Assembly (NCBI RefSeq): GCF_003478445.1
Contig: NZ_QUET01000004.1
Location: 62,001-126,000 of the forward strand
Source of the DNA: Roseburia sp. AM59-24XD
GTDB taxonomy: Bacteria; Bacillota; Clostridia; Lachnospirales; Lachnospiraceae
Length of the DNA: 64,000 bases
Direction of reading: 5' to 3'
In this document: positions 9,180-19,728 of the stretch, in pieces
Position numbering within the stretch: position 1 is the stretch's first letter
Layout of the letters: every line of letters starts with the position of its first letter
Position numbers and translations under genes: made by a program
Notes under the pieces: model-generated
Seen by the model: the letters and a program-made list of their open reading frames with translations, nothing else
What the model was told of the DNA's origin: nothing
Database searches by the model: none

Positions 9180-9974
9180 ATGAAAATTGCATTAGGACAA
9201 TTAAATATGGCGTGGGAGGACAAGGAATTGTCCCTGCAAAAGGTGCGGAAGCTGACGGCTCAGGCAGCAGCCGGTGAGGCAGATCTGATCGTGTTTCCGG
9301 AAATGTCATTGACCGGCTTTTCGATGGATATTGACCGGATCGGAGAGGATCCGGATCAGCCGGAGTCGGTGGAACGGATGGGAAGGATTGCCGGAGAGTA
9401 TCATATCGCCATTGGCTTTGGATGGGCGGCACTTCCGGAAGCCGGACAGACAAAGGGGACAAACCGGTTTACCGTACTGGACGCAGAGGGGAAGGTGCTT
9501 GGAGAGTACAGTAAGCTGCATCCGTTCCGGTATGGGGGCGAAACTGATATTTATCAGGGTGGCGACCGTCTTGTTACTGTCCCGTTTATGGGACACACGA
9601 TAGGTCTGTTTGTGTGTTATGATCTGCGGTTTCCAGAGATTTTTGAGCTGGTATCGGAGCAGGCGGATGTGATGCTTGTAATCGCAGACTGGCCGGCTTC
9701 GAGAGCGGATCACTGGCTGACACTGTTAAAGGCGCGGGCAATTGAGAATCAGTCTTACATGGCGGGGGTCAATTGCACCGGAAGGCTGAACGGGCTGGAT
9801 TACAGCGGAGACAGTGCGGTGTTTGATCCGTTGGGGAATCTGCTTGGCACGCTGCACGGACAGGAGGGCATCGTAATCTGTGAGATCGGTCATGATGTAC
9901 AGGCACTGCGGCAGAAGTTTCAGATGAAACAGGACAGAAGAAACGAATTTTATATACAGGAATATCAAAAATAA
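9180..9974 (+). CDS. Carbon-nitrogen hydrolase (nitrilase superfamily, omega-amidase-like)
   Basis: A 264-residue cytoplasmic amidase with the complete nitrilase triad: glutamate in IVFPEMSLTGF, lysine in GEYSKLHPFRYGGE and cysteine in FVCYDLRFPEIFE. The closeness of KLHPF and DLRFPE to omega-amidases and YafV-like enzymes points to hydrolysis of alpha-ketoglutaramate or alpha-ketosuccinamate, but this is inference. ATG at 9180 is taken because the protein then begins MKIALGQLN, the usual family start; a GTG at 9168 is only two bases from the AGGGGGGAG site. The TPR gene follows 16 bp downstream and may be cotranscribed. Confidence 0.8.
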   Translation: MKIALGQLNMAWEDKELSLQKVRKLTAQAAAGEADLIVFPEMSLTGFSMDIDRIGEDPDQPESVERMGRIAGEYHIAIGFGWAALPEAGQTKGTNRFTVLDAEGKVLGEYSKLHPFRYGGETDIYQGGDRLVTVPFMGHTIGLFVCYDLRFPEIFELVSEQADVMLVIADWPASRADHWLTLLKARAIENQSYMAGVNCTGRLNGLDYSGDSAVFDPLGNLLGTLHGQEGIVICEIGHDVQALRQKFQMKQDRRNEFYIQEYQK

Positions 9975-9990
9975 GGAAGGTACATTAATT

Positions 9991-12134
9991 ATGAGCAAAT
10001 ACGAAATGGCGGTAAGAGTTTCACAGGTGCAGAGTCTGGTTGAGGAAAGAAAGTACCGGAAGGCGGCGGCCGTTCTCTCGACAATCGATGTGCGTCAGGT
10101 TAAATCACAGACAGAGCTGCAGACCTTTGCGGAGGTCTATGTGAAGACAGAGCAGTTTGAGGCGGCGAAGGCAATTTATCTGCGTATTTATAAGCGCAAT
10201 CACAATAAAAAGGTGCTGTATCGTCTGATCTATCTTGCCATCCGGACCAACAATCTGGATGAGGCGGAGCGTTTTTATGAGGAGTTTCAGGATCTGAACC
10301 ACAGTGAGCAGGAGAGTCTTATTCTTCGTTATCGGATCGACAAGGCAAAGGGAGCACCGTTTAACCGCCTGATCGAACACTGGAGCGGTTGAAGGAAGAG
10401 GATTATGTCGAGGAGTGGGCATATGAGCTTGCAAAGCTGTATCAGCGTGCCGGACGCGAGGAGGAGTGCCGCAGAGAGTGTGAGGACATCAAGCTCTGGT
10501 TTGGCGAGGGTGAGATCGTGGAGCGTGCACAGGCATTGCTTGATTATCTGGATGAGGATGAATCTATTTACTATGAAGATAGAGACTATACGGTAGCCCT
10601 TCCTGAGGAGCCGAACCCGGATGATACCGGTTCACTGCCGGATCTGGGACCGGAGCTTATGAAGCAGGAAATCGAGAAAATGAAAAAGAAAAAGAGAGAG
10701 GAAAGACTTCGCGAACTTCCGGAAGAGGAGCCGGAGGATGAAGAGTTTGTCGATGATTACGAGGATGAGGACGAAGAGGATGAGCTTTTAGTTTCGCCGG
10801 AGGAAATCACCCAGAAGGCAAAGGGCGGTTTTCATCTGCTGCGTGGACTCTGGAAACGCGGCAGCAAGGACAAAGAGGAGGATACTCAGGACGAAGAGGA
10901 GGAAGAGGATGCTCAGGAAGCAACTTATCCGGAGGGGATGGAGCCTATAGAGGAAGATACTGCTCAGGTAATGCCGGAGGATGAGATGGCAGCTTCGGAG
11001 GAAGAGTCTGAAGCGGTTCAGACTGATGAGATGGATCAGTGGAAGCCGGAGGAAAATAAGGCAGAGACGGAGGAGCAACAGAATACGGCTAAACCGATGA
11101 GCCGGGAGATGAAGAATACATTGGCGGCAGCAGTGGAAAATGTTCTGGCAGAGCAGGCGGCAGCGAGTGAAGAACCGGAGAAGCCTGAGAAACCGTCGCA
11201 GTCGGGTCTTGGCATCACGCAGGATCTGGCAAAAGAGATCACGGCAATCTTTGAGGCGGAGAAGAGAGAGCAGTTAAAGGAAAAGGCAGTGTCAGTCATG
11301 GATAATGCGACCGGAAAGATCAGCGATGTGCCGAACCTTGCTTCCGATGTACTGGGCCGCATGACACAGGCGGTTCAGAGTAAGGTTGGGAAAACATATA
11401 TTCCGATGGACATAGCGGAGCCACAGGAGGAAGCGGAAGAAGAGATGCAGACTCTGCAGGAAGAGCAGACGGTATCATTGCCGGAGGACGGCGAGATACA
11501 GCGTCCGGTCGGAATGGAGGAGATCATTGCATCCGGCGTGCTTCCGGTGAAGGAGGATGATGTTACGATGATAGAGCTGGATCAGATCATGCCGGAGCCG
11601 GATATTCCGGAGCTTCGTCAGGTGATGCCGGAGGACAGCCCGGAACTTGGCAATCTGCCGGAGCTGGAGGAGAGTGAGCTGCCAACGACAAGAGCACTGC
11701 ATCATTCCTTCAATGATATTCTGACCCTGATCGCCGGAGAGCTGGAGCCGAAGCATTTTGTATTGATCGGTGAAGGTGAGGAGAAAATCCTTGGAATCAC
11801 GAAAAAGATTGTTCGCGTGAATCACGACAAGGGCTTTTTGTCCACAAGCCAGATCGCAAGGATCAGTTCCACACAGTTAAATCAGATGGATCTGCTGCGG
11901 GTCTGCAACCAGATCAAGGGTAACTGTCTGCTGATTGACAATGCATCAGAGCTTGCATTTACGACGATCACAAAGATATTTGCCGTGATGGATGCATTCC
12001 GCGGTGACTTTATTGTAGTGCTGGCGGATGACGGTAATACACTGGATGAGCTTTTCCGTGTAGCACCGGCACTGGCAAGACGATTTGAGTATGTAATTGA
12101 TATCGCACAGTATAGTGAGGAGGATTATCAGTAG
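9991..12134 (+). CDS. TPR protein with long acidic middle and degenerate AAA+-like C-terminus, frameshifted
   Basis: About 714 residues after frame repair. Residues 1-180 are tetratricopeptide-like helices (RKAAAVLSTIDV, EQFEAAKAIYLRIY, NNLDEAERFYEEF, AYELAKLYQRAG). Residues 200-560 are highly acidic and disordered. The last 145 residues resemble an AAA+ ATPase core: GNCLLIDNAS in the place of Walker B, DFIVVLADDGNTLDEL as sensor 1 and APALARRFEYVIDI as the arginine-finger helix. No GxxGxGK Walker A is visible (VLIGEGEEKILGITKK takes its place), so ATP hydrolysis is doubtful. The frame breaks near 10376 (GATCGAACACTGG; one more A restores RLIETLERLKEED). The stop precedes the ppaC ATG by one base, so the two are coupled. 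Function unknown. Confidence 0.65.
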
Positions 12135-12135
12135 A

Positions 12136-13782
12136 ATGGCAGGAGAAGAAATACATGTAATCGGTCATATTAATCCGGATACGGATTCCGTCTGCTCGGC
12201 GATCGCATATGCCGATCTGAAGCGGCAGGTGACAGGTCGGTCTTATATTGCAAAGAGAGCAGGGCAGATCAACGCAGAGACGCGCTTTGTGCTGCAGAAG
12301 TTTCATGTGCCGGAGCCGGACTATTTAAGTGATGTCCGGACACAGGTTTTTGATATTGATGTGGTACAGGTGCCGGGAGTTGGCAGCGATATTTCCCTGA
12401 AAAAGGCATGGGAGATCATGAAGGAAGGTACACTGGCGACGCTGCCAGTCGTACAGCAGGACGGCATGCTTGAAGGTCTGATCACGATCGAGGATATCGC
12501 AAAATCCTACATGGATGTGTATGACAGCCGCGTTATCGCAAAGGCACAGACGCCGTTTCGTAATCTGATCGAGACTCTGGAGGGCGAGATGATCGCGGGG
12601 GATCCGGATGAGATCATTTCCTCCGGTAAATGTCTGATCGCCGCAGCAAATCCGGATCTGATGGAAAATTATATCGAGAAGGACGATATTGTGATACTGG
12701 GTAACCGCTACGAATCACAGCTTTGTGCGATCGAAATGGATGCCAAATGTATTATTGTCTGCGATGGTGCGCTCGTATCCTTTACGATCAAGAAGCTGGC
12801 AGAGAGCAAGGGCTGCTTCATTATTAAGACACCGTATGATACTTATACCGCAACGCGTCTGGTCAATCAGAGTATGCCGATCCGTTATTTTATGAAGGCA
12901 AAGGATCTGATCACATTCCGGCGCAACGATTACATTGATGATATCCGAGAGACAATGGCACAGAAGAGATACCGTGATTTTCCGATCATGGATCTGAATG
13001 GCAGATATTATGGCATGATCTCCAGACGAAGCCTGTTGGGTGCCCGCAAGAAGCAGCTTGTGCTTGTGGATCATAACGAGATTGCCCAGGCAGTGGACGG
13101 TCTGGATGAAGCAGAGGTGCTGGAGATCATCGATCATCACCGTATCGGTGGGCTGGAGACGATGAATCCGGTATATTTCCGTAACCAGCCGCTCGGCTGT
13201 ACGGCGACGATCGTTTATCAGCTTTATCGGGAGCAGAATGCTACGATCGACAAGCAGATCGCAGGTCTCCTCTGCTCGGCAATCTTATCGGACACATTGA
13301 TCCTTCGTTCGCCGACCTGCACGGAGACGGACAAGAAGGCAGCCTACGCACTCGCGGAGATTGCAGGGATCGATCCGGAGAAATATGCCGAGGAAATGTT
13401 TGCGGCAGGCAGCAATTTGTCATCGCGCACGCCGGAGGAGATATTCTATCAGGATTTCAAGAAATTCGTGGTGGACGAGGTTTCCTTCGGAGTAGGACAG
13501 ATCAACTCCATGACGCAGAAGGATCTGGATGATGTGAGGGCGCGACTGATTCCGTATATGGAGAAGGCACTCACTTCGCATGCGATTCCGATGCTGTTCT
13601 TTATGCTGACCAATATTCCGCAGGGAACGACCGAGCTTTTGTGTGCCGGCAACGGAGCCCAGGAGCTTGCCAGAAAGGCATTTCATCTTTCCGGGGATGA
13701 GGATGCGATCATTCTGAAGAATACCGTATCCCGTAAAAAGCAGCTGATCCCGGCACTGATGCAGGCGATTCAGCAGGGATAG
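12136..13782 (+). CDS. ppaC: Manganese-dependent inorganic pyrophosphatase with CBS/DRTGG regulatory insert
   Basis: A 548-residue family II pyrophosphatase, which hydrolyses PPi to phosphate in the cytosol. The DHH-domain ligands are visible in GHINPDTDSVCSAIAY, VLVDHNEIAQAV and IIDHHRIGGLE; the DHHA2 part carries SDTLILRSPTCTETDK and the C-terminal phosphate-binding SRKKQLIPAL. Between residues about 70 and 300 lie two CBS domains around a DRTGG domain, the arrangement of nucleotide-regulated clostridial enzymes (AMP/ADP inhibit, diadenosine polyphosphates activate in characterised members). The ATG is one base after the upstream stop. It ends before a hairpin region and the nucleotidase promoter. 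Confidence 0.93.
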   Translation: MAGEEIHVIGHINPDTDSVCSAIAYADLKRQVTGRSYIAKRAGQINAETRFVLQKFHVPEPDYLSDVRTQVFDIDVVQVPGVGSDISLKKAWEIMKEGTLATLPVVQQDGMLEGLITIEDIAKSYMDVYDSRVIAKAQTPFRNLIETLEGEMIAGDPDEIISSGKCLIAAANPDLMENYIEKDDIVILGNRYESQLCAIEMDAKCIIVCDGALVSFTIKKLAESKGCFIIKTPYDTYTATRLVNQSMPIRYFMKAKDLITFRRNDYIDDIRETMAQKRYRDFPIMDLNGRYYGMISRRSLLGARKKQLVLVDHNEIAQAVDGLDEAEVLEIIDHHRIGGLETMNPVYFRNQPLGCTATIVYQLYREQNATIDKQIAGLLCSAILSDTLILRSPTCTETDKKAAYALAEIAGIDPEKYAEEMFAAGSNLSSRTPEEIFYQDFKKFVVDEVSFGVGQINSMTQKDLDDVRARLIPYMEKALTSHAIPMLFFMLTNIPQGTTELLCAGNGAQELARKAFHLSGDEDAIILKNTVSRKKQLIPALMQAIQQG

Positions 13783-13840
13783 CAAATATGATGCAAAGGG
13801 CAAAAAGTCTTTTGCATCCAACATCATAAATATAAGAAAA

Positions 13841-13929
13841 TTGACAGAAATTTGACATAAAATGGAAATAAACTAATGCTAAAATATGACTGCCGGATTG
13901 CGGAAATTGCATGGCGGTGGAGCAATCCG
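13841..13929 (+). promoter_or_regulatory. Candidate promoter and leader hairpin of the 5'-nucleotidase gene
   Basis: Two TTGACA hexamers lie exactly 11 bp apart (13841-13846 and 13852-13857), followed by an extended -10 like TGCTAAAAT (13877-13885). The spacing between the second TTGACA and TAAAAT is 22 bp, too long for a classical promoter, while a poorer TAATGC lies at 16 bp. Downstream, CGGATTGC (13894-13901) pairs perfectly with GCAATCCG (13922-13929) across a 20-nt loop, giving a leader hairpin about 75 bp before the start codon. Confidence 0.4.
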
Positions 13930-14003
13930 TGACATCATTTTTAGGGGACAAAGACATTTTGATCCCAATATTATTACATCGCAAAAGGGGGAAAGAACGC
14001 GAT

Positions 14004-17000
14004 ATGCAGCTAAGGGGAAAATCAGAACACAGAAGAGGGAACACCAAGACAAGGATCATGGCAGTCGTCATGGCTGTCGCAATGCTTTCGGTACAGCTGT
14101 TTAGTGCAGCACCGGTCAACAAGGCTTCTGCCGAGGGGGATACGGCAGACCTCGTATTATGTTTACGACCGATCTGCACGGACAGGTTGTCGATGTGGAC
14201 TATTCCAAGGGAACACTGTTTCCGAAGGGAGGTCTTTCCAAGGCGGCAACATTAATTAACCAAGCGAAGAGTGAGGTGCCGGATGGCAACACGCTCTTAT
14301 TTGATCTGGGAGATGTCATGTATGACTACACGACAGATTATATTTATGAGCATGATCAGTCAGAGACACAGCCGATCTACAAGGCAATGGCATCGTTAAA
14401 CTATGATGCGATCATTCTCGGCAATCATGACTATGAGTACACACTGCCATACATACAGAAGCAGTACGAGACAAGTGGTCTTAAGGACAAGGTCATCGCC
14501 TCTAATATTACAGATGCCGTGACCGGAAAGCATGTTTTCAATGAGAATAAGATCATTGAAAAGACATTAAAGACAAAGGCAGGAGCCAGTGTGACAGTCA
14601 AGGTCGGAGTGATCGGGGAGTCGATCCCGATACTTTCCAAGAAGCGTTGTGACTATACCGGTGTGTTAAATGGAGAGGATATGGTTGCCAATGTAAAGAA
14701 GGAGACCAAGATCTTAAAGGATGCCGGAGCAGATATCGTTGTGGTACTGGCGCATTCCGGCGTGGGAAGTGAGCAGCCGGCACTGATGGATGAGAATGTC
14801 GGATATGCACTGACACAGATCGATGGTGTGGATGCGGTGCTGTGTGGTCATAAGCATTCCAATTTCTGTGCGGATGGCACAACACATTATGATACTTATC
14901 CGGGGGTGGATACGAAGACAGGTCTGGTCAACGGCAAGAACCTTGTTATGGTCGCAAACAGCGGTCAGGGTATCGGAGTGATCGATCTCGGCGTATCAGC
15001 CGGCAAGAGAATCGTGACCAGAAAGTCACAGATCAAAAAGACACAGATCAATACGGGGATCAATCAGACGATCGCAGCATACATGGACAAGTGGGGCGCC
15101 GTTTTCGGGGCAGACAGCACAGAGATCCTGGCTGAGCTGAAATCTTCCGCAAGATGGCAGAACTACTTTGGCACGGTTGAGGACAGCAGTCCGATCCAGC
15201 TTCTCAATGATATGGCGATCTCTTATGGCCTGGAATATCAGAACAATGACAATACAGAATGCAAGGGACTTCCGGTTGTTGCCGCATCACGTTATTCAAG
15301 ATACGGTGCGGGCAGTGGACTGGATTATTATGATATTAAGGACAATTTTACCAGTGCGGATCTTTATCAGCTGATGAACTACAGGATTCAGCTCTGGCGT
15401 TACAAGGTGACAGGGGCACAGCTTAAGGAATGGCTGGAGTGGGCAGCGAGTGCTTACGAAACAGCGGGGAGCAACGTTATCACGACCGGTTCTGCAATTT
15501 CAAGCCCGTCACCTTCGCCGGCAGCAACAGCGACACCGTCGGCGACTTCGGTAGCAGATCCATCCGGGCAGCCACAGGATTCTGTTCTGACACAGTCTGC
15601 CAATAAGGGGATTTCCCAGACGAGTGACCTGTTAGCCGGCATTATCAATTACAAAGGAAGCAAGCCGTTGCAGTATTCGCTGCAGGAGCTGTATCTGACA
15701 GATCTGAGCCGTTTCTATGTGATGGACGGTGTGGAATATACGATCGATACGAAAGTGGCACCGCGTTATAACTACGATGGCAAGAAGGTCAATGATACCA
15801 GACGTGTTACGAACATTACAAGAAACGGGCTGCCGGTAAAGGATACGGATGAGTTTCTTCTGATCGTCAACCGTCTCGATTCGACAAAGGTGCCGGAGCT
15901 GTTTACGACACAGGCAATGACCAAGCTCAGTGCCGCAGATACAAGAGCTTACTTTAAGAAGTATATGCAGAAGCAGTCCGAGTGCGGTACACTGGGTAAT
16001 CTTGAGGATAACAACTGGGATGTGAAGTATTCCGGCCAATATAATTATGTATTAAAGACCGGTTCCGGTGCGAGTGATCTGATCGGGCAGAGATCATGGA
16101 TCAAGGAGAAGCTCGATTCGTCGGAGGATTTTGACTATTACAGAGCGGAGCTGTCGAAGAAGAGCACACAGGATACCTCCGGTCCGGATCTGAACCTGGC
16201 AGCATTAAATGAGATAGAGACAAATCATCCGGTCCGCGTTGCCGTTCAGGCAACAGACCGCTCCGGTATTGCGTCCCTGACCTATCTGCAGGGCAAATAC
16301 AACGATGCCTCTATCGCATGGAACAGCGCAAAGGCTGTTGAAAACGGGTATATTTCCTGTGATAAGAACAGCATTTATTCGGTTCGTGCTGTCGATGGCA
16401 ACGGCAATACAACGATCCGTTATATCCGGATCAATAATATCAATGAGGGTGTTCTGGAAGCACCAAAGGTAGACACTTATACAAATCGTAAGGTTTATAT
16501 CACAGGTACAGCCGAGCCGGTCACAACAATCTATTTTGAGTTGGAGGATTCCACCGTCTACAAGACAACCGTACCGGACAGTGGCGCATTTAAGTATGCT
16601 CTGCCACCGCAGAATGCCGGTAAGAAGGTATTTGTCTACGTCAAGGATGATGAGGGACGCTGCAGTGCAAGAACGGTTGTTACGGTAAAGAGAACCGGTC
16701 CGAATAAACCGGTTATGGATAAAATGACAACAGCGGTTCGCACGGTTTCCGGTGAGCTTAATGATAAGAATGTATATCCGGTATTTATTCTGGAGAGTAA
16801 GAAAACGGTATTTATGCAGGACGACGGAACGGAGGAGCTTTATAAGCAGTCAGATATTTACAACAAGGATTATAAAGTTGAGAAGCTGAATATGAACATT
16901 GCCGGTGATGGAAGCTATAATTTCCAGCTTCCGTATCTGCTTACGGCAAAGACAGAGTTCAAGATGCGTACGATCGATGTGGCAAACAGAGTCAGCATGG

Positions 17001-17572
17001 GAACGAAGCGTGTTGTAAAGCAGACAGTTCCTGCAAAGCCGACCATGCAGACGGTATCTAACAAGTCTACGATGGTCAAGGTATTTTCCGAGGAGAAATG
17101 TAAGAGTGCGACGATCACGGTAGGCAAGAAGACCTACACGATTAAGACGAAGAAATACATTTCTTCCAAGAAGATGTACCGCTACCAGAAGAAGATCAAG
17201 AAAACCAATTCCGGTGTCAAGGTCAATGCATATGTGACAAACAGCAAGGGTAACAGTCCGGTATTAAAGACAAAGAAAACAGAGGTCGTACCGGATACCC
17301 CGAAGACAGATAAGATCAAAGCCGGAGCAAAGAAGATCACAGGTCATGTGGATGTCGTGGGTGATGGCAGTGAGAAGGACGGCGTTACCGTTGATAACAC
17401 CAGGACGAAGGTATTTGTCATTGTCAACAAAAAGAAATATACCGCATCCATTGATTTCGAGGGTAATTATATCGTGAAGCTTAAGAGTAAGCTTTATTCC
17501 GGCAATAAGGTGACGGTTAAGGCGCGCAATAAAAAGGGAATGGGAATTGCTAAGAAATATACCGTCAAATAA
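14004..17572 (+). CDS. Large secreted 5'-nucleotidase/metallophosphatase with Ig-like tail, frameshifted
   Basis: About 1189 residues after frame repair. A signal peptide (residues about 14-42, AVVMAVAMLSVQLFSAAP) is followed by the metallophosphoesterase domain: FTTDLHGQ, FDLGDVMYDY, ILGNHDYEY, VVVLAHSGVG and AVLCGHKHSNF supply the two-metal ligands. The 5'-nucleotidase C-terminal domain follows (LLNDMAISYGLEYQ, YRIQLWRYKVTGAQLKEWLEW), interrupted by a Ser/Pro/Thr insert around 15495-15560. The last 400 residues are repeated Ig-like, lysine/threonine-rich modules, likely wall-binding. No LPXTG is seen. The enzyme should release phosphate from nucleotides outside the cell. The frame breaks near 14157 (GTATTATGTTTACG). 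ATG 14004 has AGGGGGAAAG upstream. Confidence 0.83.
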
Positions 17573-17592
17573 TCAGAGGTCATGTATTTAGC

Positions 17593-17630
17593 AAAGGTTT
17601 CTGCTACAGAAATGTGGCAGAAACCTTTTT
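17593..17630 (+). terminator. Intrinsic terminator after the 5'-nucleotidase gene
   Basis: AAAGGTTTCTGC (17593-17604) pairs perfectly with GCAGAAACCTTT (17617-17628), followed by Ts. It lies about 20 bp after the stop codon. Confidence 0.85.
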
Positions 17631-17657
17631 GATTTAAACGAAGGAATATGGTATAAT
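17629..17657 (+). promoter_or_regulatory. Sigma-A-type promoter of the GGDEF gene
   Basis: TTGATT (17629-17634), a 17-bp spacer and a perfect TATAAT (17652-17657). The -35 box overlaps the tail of the preceding terminator. The ATG lies 65 bp downstream of the -10 box. Confidence 0.65.
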
Positions 17658-17721
17658 AAATTCGATTATATCTGTAATTGAACAGAGAGTACGGAGAATT
17701 AGTGTATAGTGAGGGGACGAT

Positions 17722-19628
17722 ATGGAACAAAAGGAAAAACTGATCGGGATCTTTGTGGCCAGAGCGTTCGAGGAAAACAATCTGAATTTTATTCATGCGC
17801 TGCATCGCATCGGGAAGAAGCAGGGGTATAACTGGTCATCTTTTCGCTGGATACCTGCGTTGAGAGAAATCTGGAAATGACATCGGCAGAGATGGAATTT
17901 TGCGGACTTGCGGCATATCTGCCTCTGGAAGCCTATGTGATACTGGGAGAGACGATCAAGAACCGCGATATGATCGACTGTATAGCGGAGATCGCTGCAA
18001 GGCGTAGTATTCCGTGCTTTTGCATGGATCGGGAGGCAGAGGGCTGTTATTTGATCTGCCATAATTATAATTCCGGGTTTGAGCAGATGGTACGCCATGT
18101 GATCGAGGAGCATGGTGTCAGACGTGTTAATATGCTGGCTGGTTTTGAGGGGCATGAATTATCCGATGCCAGATTGCAGGTCTTTAAAAAGGTATTACAG
18201 GAGAACGGCATTCCTGTGGAGGAAGAGCGGATCGGATATGGTCAGTTCTGGGAGACACCGGCACAGCAGGAGATGGAGCGTTTCCTGCAATCGGAGCTTC
18301 CGATGCCGGAGGCAATCATCTGCGCGAATGATGCGATGGCACTTGTGGCGTGCAATGTGCTTGAAAAGGCAGGCTACCGGGTTCCGGAGGATGTCATCGT
18401 GACAGGCTTCGACGGTATTAATGATGGTAAGTATTATCTGCCGACGTTATCGACCTGTGTACCGGATTACGATGCGACGGCATGGTTTATTCTGGATAAG
18501 GTGCTGGAATGGCGGAAGAGTGGTCGGGTGCGGCCGGAAGCGTTTACCATTAATTATGTGGCAGAGAAGAATCAATCCTGCGGCTGTCAGCCCAAGGATA
18601 ACGAGAACCGGAATGAGATCATTCGCAGACTGGCATCCTCTCTGGGAGACTGCGCATGGCATACGCATGCAATGAATGAGATGGTGACCGGTGCTTTGCC
18701 GTTACAGTCCATGGAGGAGCTGATGCAGATTACTCCGAAGACAGAATATATTCCGAAGCAGTATTTCCGCAATGCGGCGGTGAAGCAGGAGCTATTTCGC
18801 GGGAGTATCGGAAAGGATGTGCAGGGATCGATGGTTTCTCTGCTTTGTGGCGGGGGTGGCCGGTATTTTTCTTCCGGGGAAAGCTTTGCGGTGAAGGACT
18901 GGTACGTGTCGATCAGCATACCGGATGACCGGTGGGAGATCATGCTTGTGCGTCTGCTAAATGCCGGTAAGACGATCTATGGTTATACCGTGGACGGCTT
19001 TAAAGATATTGATCAGAGAGATATGCAGCGCTGTGACGAGTTCAGTATGTTTTTGTCGAACACGATCAATCTTGTATTACAGAACCAGCAGTTAAATATA
19101 TTAAAGCATAATCTGATGCAGGCGAATAAGGAGCTTGCCAGTCTGTCAGAGTTAGATGCCATGACAGAGCTTTATAACCGCCGGGGCTTTTATAAGCATT
19201 TTGCCAGAATGGTGGCAGAGACATCGCGCAAATATGCCGTGCTTGTCTCTGTGGATATGAACCGGCTCAAGTATATCAATGATAATTATGGACATATCGA
19301 GGGAGACTTTGCAATCTGTACGCTGGCACATGCCGTACGCGAAATCTGCGGAGATGAGGCTGTCTGTGCCCGGTTTGGCGGAGACGAGTTTGACTGTATT
19401 ATTTTTGCAGATGATATCGCAGAGCTGACGGAGGAAGATCTTGGCTGCAGACTGCAGCAATGCATCGATGAGACGGAGGGTGTTTCGCAGAAGCCGTATC
19501 CGATCACAGCCAGCATCGGTGTGGTTGCCAGAGAGAGAACCGATGAACTGGATGTGGAGCAGATGATCGGTAAGGCAGATACATTGATGTATTCGAACAA
19601 GCGTAAAGCCAAAGAAAACAGGAGTTGA
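17722..19628 (+). CDS. Diguanylate cyclase with LacI/periplasmic-binding-like sensor, frameshifted
   Basis: About 635 residues when joined. Residues 1-280 have the fold of LacI-type sensor domains (EKLIGIFVARAFEENN, VNMLAGFEGHELSDARLQVF, AIICANDAMALVACNVLEKAGYRVPEDVIVTGFDG, then LSTCVPDYDATA), but there is no DNA-binding helix-turn-helix and no signal peptide, so it likely senses a cytoplasmic ligand. A middle region leads through a coiled coil to a GGDEF domain with the active site ARFGGDEFDCII, so c-di-GMP synthesis is expected. The product-inhibition RxxD site is not conserved just upstream. The frame breaks near 17831 (GGGTATAACTGGTC; restored as GY-LVIFSLDTCVERNLE). GAGGGGA lies 6 bp before ATG. 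Confidence 0.8.
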
Positions 19629-19661
19629 TACATCCGTATTATGGTATATAATTTATAAAAC

Positions 19662-19704
19662 AAAAAGCAACGCAATTGACAATCAGCCCGTCAGCGTTGC
19701 TTTT
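19662..19704. terminator. Bidirectional terminator between converging genes
   Basis: AAAAGCAACGC (19663-19673) pairs with GCGTTGCTTTT (19694-19704), with an inner TGAC/GTCA pairing. A on one side and T on the other let it serve both the GGDEF gene and the exporter on the minus strand. Confidence 0.8.
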
Positions 19705-19728
19705 GTTATTCGTAAGAGATATTTTCTT

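Noticed and set aside
10370..10395. Programmed ribosomal frameshifting as the reason for the split frames
   Set aside because: The break sites share no slippery heptamer or downstream structure, and so many unrelated genes with the same lesion argue against it.
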